Below are positions 1 through 9,113 of a DNA stretch of 64,000 nucleotides, piece by piece. The position numbers were made by a program, and so were the translations under genes. The notes beneath the pieces are model-generated. The model was not told the DNA's origin, searched no databases, and saw only the letters and a list, made by a program, of their open reading frames with translations. This stretch comes from Arthrobotrys musiformis (Eukaryota > Ascomycota > Orbiliomycetes > Orbiliales > Orbiliaceae). Location of the stretch: NCBI GenBank assembly GCA_036971715.1, contig JAVHJL010000006.1, positions 310,001 through 374,000 on the forward strand, given 5' to 3'. Within the stretch, counting starts at the first letter, position 1, and each line of letters begins with the position of its first letter.

Positions 1-2381
1 CCCCGAGGAACAGCTGGAAAGGCTACTACATACTCTGGACTTGGCTGGTTTACGAACAGTTGTCCGTGATGGCGGCAATGGATCCCTTTTGATATTCACT
101 AGAATACGAAGTGAAAAGAAGCTTCTCGGGGAGATTTACAGGTCAAGGTTCGATATTTTGTATGTATATTGTTGGCAGTGCAGTTACTAAACTCGTTGTC
201 TGTCCATCAAGAGTCAGAGATTGGTTGCATGGGATCCGTCCGGCCGCTCCAGAAAAGGAGACACAGAGGTCCCTGGAAAACGAGCCTTTCACAGATGGCG
301 AACGATTGCGCCTCGTATACTCTCTCATTACCCTACCGAATAGTGAGGGTGGGGCTGGGATCACTCCTAAACAAGGAGAGTGGAGCTTGGTCGAGTCCAT
401 CTTTGCTCTTCATGATCACGACTTCAATAAGAAATGGCTCAAGGATTGGTCTACCAAGTGGATCATTGGCCCTGAAGACCTAAAAATTATGCGAGATCGC
501 TTCGGTGAAAAGGTATTTACCCGTTAGATATATTCCTTAACGATATGCAAGGCTGATGTCTGTAGGTTGCATTCTACTTTGCCTTCATTCAATGGTACTT
601 TATTGCTTTGACGGTTCCAGCTGCTATCGGCATTTTCGCGTACTTGTTTCTCCCTGCATACTCCTCATTCTTTGCGATTTGCAATTGCCTTTGGTCAGTC
701 GTATTTGTCGAGTACTGGAAGCGGCAGGAAGTCGATCTTGCCGTTCAGTGGGGTTCTAGACACTGTTCTTCCGTACAAAGGAAACGGGCCGAATTTCAAT
801 TTGATAGCGAAGTCTCGGATCCGGTGACTGGGGAGAAAATAAGGCATTTCCCAGCTTACCGACGAGTCTTGAGACAATCAGTCCAGGTTCCATTCGCCTT
901 GTTTGCAGCGTCATGTCTAGCCGCAATCATTGCAGGTGTCTTTAGTATTGAGATCTTTTTGGTTGAGGTGTACAATGGCCCGCTAAAAATGATCTTGGTA
1001 AGTTTCTAACATCCTAGAAGGGCCCTTTTCTTGTGAAACTAATGGTGAATAGAAATTCCTTCCCACTGTCCTTCTCAGTGTTTTCATCCCCATCGTATCA
1101 ACGATCTTGACGGGCTTCGCCACCAAGCTCTCAGAATTCGAAAATTATGAAAACCAAGACTCCTACGAAGCCGCATTAACACAGAAGATCTTCGTCTTGA
1201 ACTTCATTACTGGATACTTCCCCTTGTTTTTGACTGCATTCGTCTATGTGCCCTTCGGAGAAGTCTTGGTTCCCTACCTCGATATCCTCAATGTTACAGT
1301 TCAACATTTCGGGCATGATGAGAAGTACACCACTTCGGATACTGGATTCCAAATCAACCCTTCTAGGCTCAAGGCTCAAATGATTTATTTCGTTGTTACG
1401 GCTCAGGTTGTTGGCTTTGTTGTCGAAACAATTGTTCCACAGCTTAAACGAACTGTTTTCAAGAAGGCAAAGGAATTCGATAGCCGAAGAAAGGGTCTTA
1501 GCATTGAGACTGTCTTGGATCCTCCAGAAGAGAAGAAATTCTTGGACCGTGTCCGTCATGAGGCCGAGCTAGATGTCTACGATGTAACGGTTGACTTGAG
1601 AGAGATGTGCATGCAAGTAAGCACTCTAGACTACCCGATATTGATGATATAGTCCTTACGCAAAATTCTAATTGTATTTCTTAGTTTGGTTACCTGACTT
1701 TGTTCTCGCCTATCTGGCCTGTTACCGCTCTGTCATTCCTCATCAACAACTTGGTTGAGATTCGAGGAGATGCAGCGAAGATTTGTATGGAAATGCAGCG
1801 CCCGATCCCTAACCGTGCCGACTCAATTGGCCCGTGGCTTCAGTAAGTTACCACCCTTCGCAGCTATTAAAAGCTTTAGAGGCAAAGTTTTCCTAACTAG
1901 AAATAGCAATCTCTCGTTCCTCACATGGCTTGGGTCTATCTCTTCCGCGGCACTTGTCTACATGTTCTCCTCTGTGGACAGTGAAGGAGGAACACCGAAA
2001 GATTGGACCCTTTACGGTCTTCTTTTCTCTATCATGATCTCTGAACATGTCTACTTCGGGGCTCGATTTGTCGTATCCTACGCTCTGTCGAAGGTCCAAT
2101 CCGTTGGTCTTGAAACAGAACGGAAGGAGAAATTCATGGTTCGAAAGCGATACCTTGAAGAGAGCTTTGGGGCTGAGAATGAGCTGATCAGACAGGAAGA
2201 TGAGAAGACGGGTGGTGAATACACCGGTGTTGGTGCCATTTCTTCCACGGATGGGCGACCCCTAGACGATGGCGCTCTGAGCGAGAACTTCTGGCGCAGC
2301 CAAAGCGCCTGGCAAGATAGTGTAAATGCTGGCGTCCAGATCATGGACATCGTTAGGGGTAAGGACAAGAAGAATCAGTGA
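1..2381 (+). CDS. Anoctamin/TMEM16-family membrane protein (Ist2-like), 5' truncated by the window edge
   Basis: The protein belongs to the anoctamin family: multi-pass membrane proteins that act as lipid scramblases or ion channels, or in fungi as ER-plasma membrane tethers like yeast Ist2. Exons are about 2-147, 212-512, 566-997, 1053-1616, 1685-1842 and 1907-2381, and the joins keep one frame for 691 residues. Visible signatures are the N-terminal cytosolic segment with YRSRVRDWLHGIRP, a hydrophobic stretch around FAFIQWYFIALTVPA, the loop EYWKRQEVDLAVQWG, LSEFENYENQDSYEAALTQK, and the FGYLTLFSPIWPVTALSFL helix near the conserved calcium and lipid pathway region. A charged tail ends in KDKKNQ. 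Family members are about 730 residues long, so I infer that only some 40-50 N-terminal residues lie outside the window. Whether it scrambles lipid or conducts ions cannot be read from this sequence. Confidence 0.9.
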
Positions 2382-2693
2382 ATTAATATTGTGAGGTGGA
2401 GCGGTGGAGCATAGGGTCTGGTCAATAGGTTGCTCGAGATTGCAGTCTTGCGTCATGCCTCGTGTCTAGCCCCAGACGGTGATGTGCTCAAGGGCTTTTT
2501 TGTTCGTATACGTTTTTTTCCAAAGCAGCGCTAGTACACAAGCTGCCAACGTACAATCAAAAGGATTGCATAAATCCATTCATTCGAATAAAGCTTTCGA
2601 TTAGTATCGGAATCGGTGCATTAAACGCTGTATTGTAGCGAGACTGTGAAATATATATAGTCTCGTTTCCAGTAATTTTACATAAGAAGGTGC
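2382..2693. other. Convergent 3' intergenic region
   Basis: This is the 3' flank shared by the anoctamin gene and EMC10, which point at each other. It is AT-rich, with T tracts near 2500-2520, and I see no coding potential. Both transcripts probably end here. Confidence 0.6.
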
Positions 2694-3467
2694 TTATTTT
2701 CCTCCTTCGCCTGGTGCAGCTGCGAGCAGGAGCATACCAGCGGCAAGAAGCCACCAATACTTCTGTAGGAATGTCTTCTCCTCCTCCTTCTGGGGTAATC
2801 TGCCATCTGGCATGAGAACCACCGGCTTGTTTAAAACGGGTTTGGCACCGCTATATGGCCTGATTACAATGATTTCGGGTTCGAGCTATATATTCTTGAT
2901 TAGGAACCGTTGCTTTATGGAGGGTTTGCATTGATGGTGTGGTGATGATGATGTACGGTACCTTTTCAGCGCCCTTTGCGAGCTCAACGGCATCATATTC
3001 TGCATGGAAGATCTCGCCTTGCTCATCCACATGCAGTGTTATTGTCGCAGCATAGTTCGACCGTAGAATTTTCTATGAGATAGACGTTCTTAGTTTCCCG
3101 TTGAAGCCTGAGATACGTTTTGGATATATCATACTCCAGTCCGGACAGCCCCAATCCACTTTCCACCCTTAAGGATCCCAATTCGATATGCCTCATCTGG
3201 ATTAGGCTCGTCCAGGCCACCGAGGGATGTATATGTAGCTGTCAGCGAGTTGGCAATATACCGCAGCATACCCAACGGCATTTGCTGTTTGATGTCGTCT
3301 CCAGCGGAGAGCGGCCACCTGTTTACGACATACGTCTGTGGCGGGGATCTGTTGACCTGGTCGAAGTCGTCCGGTAACGGAACGGTATCCGGAGCCTTGC
3401 CACCGGCATTGGCAAGGATTGTTGTCGAGAAAGAGGCGACGAGGAGGAGACTCGATAGGAAGCGCAT
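2694..3467 (-). CDS. EMC10: ER membrane protein complex subunit 10 (EMC10)
   Basis: EMC10 is the lumenal subunit of the ER membrane protein complex, which inserts tail-anchored and multi-pass proteins. On the minus strand the exons are 3467-3135, 3072-2962 and 2885-2694, giving 211 residues. Residues 1-20 (MRFLSSLLLVASFSTTILAN) form a signal peptide. The middle is a beta-rich lumenal domain with the segment HVDEQGEIFHAEYDAVELA. The C-terminus has one hydrophobic segment introduced by KTFLQKYWWLLAAGMLLLAA and ends APGEGGK, which resembles the FxxKYW...APDxGGQ ending of animal EMC10. Introns are 62 and 76 nt. The start codon lies 308 bp from the NIC96 start on the opposite strand, so the two probably share a promoter region. 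Confidence 0.88.
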
Positions 3468-3775
3468 GGTGGCGGGATGTTGGAGTTGAAGTTGGGGTGA
3501 TGTCGGCTGGCCAGAAGCTTAGCATCAGCTGGCCGGATGGTTGGTTGGTTGTGGAAAGTGCGTTGTTGCGCAGAACCAAAACGCGTCCAACATCAACTTC
3601 AACCTCTTCAAACATCGCCGTCGCCTTTTTCACCGACTTCAGACATTCCACGCCATCGCCGGCTGACGAACTTTTACGACCTCCGAACCTTCTCAATTGC
3701 TTGCTCGATCAGTCGTTGGATCACTAAATATACCCTTCGATCTCAACCCCTCTCGACTCCATCCTTCAAATCAAA
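3468..3775. promoter_or_regulatory. Shared divergent promoter, EMC10 / NIC96
   Basis: This 308 bp region separates two start codons on opposite strands and has no gene of its own. It must hold both promoters and both 5' leaders. The half nearer NIC96 carries CT-rich stretches (about 3700-3770) typical of fungal transcription start zones. I saw no clear TATA box. Confidence 0.6.
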
Positions 3776-6700
3776 ATGGCGACCCCGGCGCCAAAAGAGG
3801 CACCCGGCATCTTGAGCGCCTCTATCCTAGGCGATTTGCTCGAAAATTCGCGAAAGTTACGAAATGATACGAAGCTACCGGATCTGCCGTCTATACAGCT
3901 CGGTTTGGGCGAAATAGAACGTCGCGCAAAGAATTTGCAAGGCGGGGATCCATCGCGGAGTGTTGATGCCAGGGCGTAAGGATCCTCTTTGGAGGCTTTT
4001 TTTTAAAGGTGGATCGAGACTGACGTGGAGGCGTGGATAGGCATTACTTGTTACAGGCGGCAGGTGTCAATTCTGAGCAGGCGCTCAAGGAGCTTGACTC
4101 TGTAGACTTTAGTTTCGAGGAGACGCCCGTTAGGACTACGGTTACCGGACAGGTTGATATAGACATTGACGTACGTTTACCGACGGACAACCTAAGCACG
4201 AAGGACCATACTTATCAGGCTATGTAGGGGTTTCTGAGAAACCGTAAGGAGCAAAGCATCAGCAAGGCCATCGAAGAAGGAATCAAACGAACAACTTTGG
4301 AATTCGAATCATATCTCCTTAACAACTTGAATATCGATTGGGACGATCAAAGAAAGAAGATTTATGAGCACTTTGGGCTTACCAAACCTTCGGATGGGAC
4401 ACAAAGCACGCCGTTTGGACAGTCGTCGTTTGGAGCTTCGCTGGCGAGCCGTGCTGGCCAGAGCACCTATGGCAGAAGCAGACTCACCCATGCAAGTCTG
4501 GGGTCGTTGGTTCTCGGTGCACCACCAAAGGTTGGAAATCAGACATGGGCTTTTGAAGATACAGTCAAAGAGCACCAAGGAGCACCCATGGAACAGATGT
4601 TCAATCGACAGGCCAACTATGCCAAAGCCGTCCAGAGGTTGAATGATTCGAGGACGAGCGGTGCTTCCCCGAAATTAATCGAAAGTTTCCTAGAGGTTAC
4701 GAAGTCGTCCTCGGATTTGGTGAGTGTAGTTTCTAGGTTTAAGCAGCCTCGGAATGTTAGCTAATATATTTTAGATATCTACACAATTGAATGATGCGTG
4801 GAAGATGCTACATTCGATCGTTGGCGAAACTGGCGATATCAATGGGCCGAAGGAAAGACAGTTTGCGAGGGCATATCTGAAGGCAGGTTATAATGACCAA
4901 GAAGCCTTGGCGCTGCGTCAACGAATCGAGAGCGGTGCACGAGGCTTTTTGGAATCGACGTACGTTTTTGAATTCTTAGGAGTGCTTTTTTTAAGAAAGG
5001 AACCTAACATATTCTTAGTTTCTATGCTCAAGTTGAAGATATGGTCGCAAAGTATCCCGACGAAGCTAAGGTTGGAGGTATCCCAGACCCGGAGTTCAAG
5101 GTTAAGGGCTTTATCAACGTCCGGATGAGCCAATCGAGAGACAAATACAGGGAGGTAACTTTCGAATCTGTCAATGATTGGCCTGGCTGGGGTGTCGTCT
5201 TCTACCTCATCCGCTGCGGCAAAATATCCGAAGCGGCGGGCTTCGTCCAGAAGCATGCAGACTCTTTCGCCAAACTCGAGAAGAATTTCGTTCACTATAT
5301 CACAGCCTACGCCAGTTCCCCAGACCGACGACTACAGCGCAATTTACTAGACCGGTTGCATGCGGAATGGAATCAGCGTATCAAATTCAGAGCTGAGGGA
5401 ATGGATCCTTACAAGCACGCTTGTTACAAGATCATTGGCCGATGCGAGTTGCAAAAGAGGGTCTTGCAGGATATTCTCCCCACTGCGGAAGATTGGATGT
5501 GGCTTCAATTGGTCCTCGCCCGAGAATCAACTGCCGGGGATGAGCCTGCTCCGGAGGTTTACACCAATGCAGACCTTAGAAAGGCAATCATTGGATTCGG
5601 TGGCCCCCACTTCGGGCTCGCCAATAGCAACTTTATCCTATACTTCCAAATGCTGCTAATGGCAGGGCTGTTTGAAACGGTAAGTGTGTATTTGACGGAT
5701 TGTTTCGGTGAGGACATAGTGCTAATATTTTTAAGGCCGTTCAATATCTTTACTCTTTCCTCTACGTTGATGCCGTTCATTTCGCCATCGCTCTTAGCTA
5801 CTACGGCTTATTGAGAGTTGCGGATGAAACCGGTGCGAATCACACCAACTTATGTAAGTGGAAGATATGTGCTCAAGGGATGGTTTCTGATCTATACTAA
5901 CGATAAAATCAGTGTCATACGTCAAGGGAAAGTCAAAACAAGAAGAGCAGGAAGCTAGGATCAACTTTGCTCGCCTTGTTGGACACTACACCCAAGACTT
6001 CAGAAAGACCAACAGTGAAGAGGCCGTCGACTATATTTCGCTGATATGCCTGAACAGCGATGTGGGTGGAGAGCAGCAGCTCAGGCTTTGTCACGAAGCC
6101 CTAAGGGAATTGGTTCTGGAGACTCGTGATTTTGCTAGACTATTGGGTGATGTCCGATCAGATGGCTCCCGAGAGCGCGGTACCATCCAGAGACGCCTCA
6201 AAGTCCTCAAACTCAGCAATGAAGACGAATATCTTCACACAATCACCCACCAAGCTGCTGCTCAAGCTGACGACGATGGGCGAACATCGGACGCTATTCT
6301 CTTGTATCACTTGGGCGAGGACTACGACACAGTGGTTTCCCTAGTGAACAAGAACCTCAGCGACTCACTAGCTGCAGGTGAGACCGACGACAACTGGATT
6401 GGCGGCAACCCAACTATTGGGTTGGACGCCCAAGGCCAGCCTATTAATCAGAGCATCTCGCTTACCTCAGTTGAAGACCCTGCCCAACTTGCAAGGAACA
6501 TCAACGAGGTCTATTCGAGGAACGCCTCTATATATGGCAAGGTTTCCAAGCAAAACTGGGAATCTTGTGGTGTGCTTATCCGCATCGACGAAGCCAAAAA
6601 ACTCTACCGTGCCAACAGACCTGAGGAATGTCTTCAGCGCATCGAGAGTTTGGACGTCATCCCGCTCAACCCTCACGCTGATATCGGTGCTATCCGTCGC

Positions 6701-7012
6701 CGCGCCCAAAACTTTGCGACATTGCACGAGACTGTCTCCCGCACTGTCCCACAGCTGCTCGTTATGAGTGTCAACTGCACCAACAAGCTTTTGACAATAC
6801 TAAAGAATGCCAGCTTCCAGGATGCGGCGAAGGAGCTTAAGATTAGAGAGTTAAGTGGCAAGGGAAGAAGTGCACTAATTTATGCGGGCATGATCCAATA
6901 TAAGGTTCGTCGAATTCTTGACTCCCAATGTTGGATATAGTGGATACTAACATCTAATTCGACACTACAGATGCCTCCAGATGTCTACAGTCAGATGACT
7001 TCGATGGAGTAG
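3776..7012 (+). CDS. NIC96: Nucleoporin Nic96 (Nup93 family)
   Basis: Nic96/Nup93 is a scaffold nucleoporin of the inner ring of the nuclear pore and anchors the Nsp1 channel complex through its N-terminus. Exons are 3776-3975, 4041-4170, 4228-4719, 4775-4959, 5019-5679, 5736-5853, 5913-6904 and 6971-7012, giving 939 residues. Recognisable blocks are the N-terminal helix (ILGDLLENSRKLRND), HYLLQAAGVNSEQALKEL, LLNNLNIDWDDQRKKIYEHF, the FG-containing linker PFGQSSFGASLASR, and the long alpha-solenoid with LNDAWKMLHSIVGE, YPDEAKVGGIPDPEFKVKGF and FLYVDAVHFAIALSYYGLLR. The length fits the family (yeast 839). The last exon encodes only 13 residues before TAG. An alternative 3' splice site would instead join exon 7 to an 82-codon basic tail, listed separately. 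Confidence 0.95.
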
Positions 7013-7039
7013 GAAATCCCTCAACGTTATATTGACTAG

Positions 7040-7288
7040 GGACGCCTAGGGCGAGCTCTTCAAGGCGAAAATTCGAAACCACCTAGGGGCCGCCCTCGTC
7101 AACAATCCAACGGTCCGTCGGCTACCCGCGTGAGATCACCCAGCTCGCCCGGTAGTCCAAATTCGAGAAAATCTTCCAGGAAGAGGAGCCCCAGGAGAAG
7201 CCCAAAGAGGTCGAGGGAGAAAAGCCCGAAGAAGTTGAAGGACAAGCTACCTAGGGAGAATACTGACCAAAGAAGAATAGCGGGCTAA
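7040..7288 (+). other. Candidate alternative last exon of NIC96 encoding an SR-like basic tail
   Basis: Just after the NIC96 stop, in the same frame but behind two TAG codons (7010 and 7037), 82 codons stay open to a TAA at 7286-7288. They encode a strongly biased peptide rich in Ser, Arg, Lys and Pro, with motifs such as RKSSRKRSPRRSPKRSREKS. An AG at 7038-7039 immediately precedes it. Splicing the exon 7 donor (6904/6905) to this acceptor keeps phase 0 and skips the short last exon with both stops. The intron would be 135 nt. The composition looks coding, but the splice is inferred. It could instead be 3' UTR. Confidence 0.4.
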
Positions 7289-7699
7289 CCTTGTTTAAAT
7301 AATCACCTTGCGACGTGTTTGAATTTTTCTTTCCCCTTCCTCTTTATTTATTTTGCACAGCTCGAGGGGTCAGACTTTTTAGATAAGAGCTTTTTCTGGA
7401 ATGAAATGTATATTAGGTTTTCCATCTGCGTAACTATTCACGAGCGCTGAACTATCGCACTTTCTCATGACGACCACATCTATCCAGGAGACCATTTTCC
7501 TCCACTAACTTTTTCTAAGTTTACAAGTTCCAAGTGAGAAAGGTCTGATAGGACCTCAAAGTATAGATCTAGAGCATTCTTCATTATAGATTATGGTAGG
7601 ACTATGTACAGGTGAAATGAAAAAACTCTAGCTCAGCCTTCATACTCAAGGTAGGCATCGCATCGGCCAGTGACATCCTTGGTTCGTATCCGCTGCAAT
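7289..7699. other. Intergenic, convergent 3' flanks
   Basis: This AT-rich stretch separates the end of NIC96 from the stop codon of the small secreted protein gene. T-rich tracts near 7325-7390 may serve NIC96 3' end formation. I see no gene here. Confidence 0.5.
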
Positions 7700-7998
7700 T
7701 CAGATGTTGCAGATCTGGGTCAACTTTCTCTTGCAGTCCACCTTCATGGAGACGCAGTCTTTAAAATAACGAGTTAGCGGGGATGTTCGGTATATATTGA
7801 ATATAGATGAGAGGTTTTTAACATACTGTTGCAGTTGGCACGGCAGAAGTCGTTCAACATTGGGTTCTCAGGGTAGACCTTGTGGGTGGAGGCGTTGCAC
7901 ATGGCGTGGGTCCATTCCTTCTCCCAGAACCAGGGAGCTGGAGCCGCGGCCGCGGCGGAGAGGAGGGCGGCGATGGTGGCGACGGTGGTGAACTTCAT
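7700..7998 (-). CDS. Small secreted cysteine-rich protein, unrecognised
   Basis: Two exons (7998-7827 and 7758-7700) with a 68 nt intron give 76 residues. Residues 1-18 or so form a signal peptide (MKFTTVATIAALLSAAAAA). The mature chain has six cysteines at 34, 52, 56, 59, 66 and 74, enough for three disulfides, and an N-glycosylation sequon at N35. The short aromatic segment APWFWEKEW follows the signal peptide. The spliced end, CNNCVSMKVDCKRKLTQICNI, holds four of the cysteines, so the intron is needed to complete the pattern. This size and layout fit effector-like or antimicrobial small secreted proteins, but I recognise no family and assign no function. Confidence 0.72.
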
Positions 7999-9113
7999 TT
8001 TGGATTATGTAGGAAAGGGAAAGTTATTATAACTTTGTATGGTGATTAAAGAGTGACTTGGTTTTTTTTTTGGAGTGGATTGAATGAATGTGGATTGATG
8101 CTTTTTGAAAAGGATGGGATATGGCATTCGAGGAGGGGTTATATATACGTTTTCTACGGTACGGATTCAAGCATGTTTCTTTACAACTGCAGAATATTAT
8201 CACAGCTATTCGGACCTTCGCTTTTCACAAACGAGCCTGTGCATGTGCCAAGTGGGGGGTCTTAGAAGCGAGAATAATTTCCGAAGGATGGGGTATGGTA
8301 GAATATTTGCGAATATGGAAGACGGGTGAGAATTCGAGAAGGATTAATCCTTACTAGTATACTGGGAATCTTCGGTAGAACATTTGATCCTTCCTTTTGG
8401 AAGCTGGTGCATGCCAATTTTTTCGGATCCGAAACCTGGGGGAAGAACCGGTGATTGTGGAGTTCCCATCAGACGATTTAACGCTTGGTTGTGACGAAAA
8501 TCTTAGACGGTTTCTCTATTCTAGAATGATTTTTTCGTCGCTATTGAGAAACCTACTGCCACAACGGCTTCTAACATCCCAATCCTAGAACATGAAGGAA
8601 AACGTGAAGCCGTTAGCTTCCTAAAATGGGGTCCGCGAGCTCGAGCCGGATCAATCGTGGGGTTCGATGGTCGCACAAGTCAAGGTCTCGCCTAAATAGG
8701 CATCTCGGCCGGATCCAGTAATTGCAATTTTCGAATTGTCACACATTTTTGCGTTGTGGCGCGGCTTTGGATGGATATATTGGTCTTGGTGGTCTCGTAC
8801 CCAGAGTCTTGGAGGGGGTGGCTTCTTGTAATGGGAGTAGTATTATGCTTTGAATGAAAGCTTTTAAAGGTCGTAAGTGAGGCTAAGTAAATACATTTTC
8901 AAGAACAGAAAGAACAAAAACAAGTAATGATAATTTATAGTGTGGGGAAAGAATAGTTTAACGCCGTTGTGAAAAATGGAAAAATAGAGAATCAATGGAA
9001 AAAAAGAAACAATCTTGCAGTCTAGCTCGTAAGATTCTTTCGCCATGTGTGGCCATGTGGACCAACTGTCCTCCAAATGCTTTTTACCGTTTTGCTTCTA
9101 ATTCGGTTTCTAT
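7999..9113. other. Intergenic, 5' flank of the secreted protein and 3' flank of the MscS gene
   Basis: The part near 8000-8150 is the upstream region of the small secreted protein gene, with T-rich tracts around 8062-8072. Short open frames at 8053-8590 overlap one another and show no coding character. The 18-mer tggtctcgtacccagagt at 8790-8807 recurs in a GNAT intron at 16621-16638. Nothing else stands out. Confidence 0.5.
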
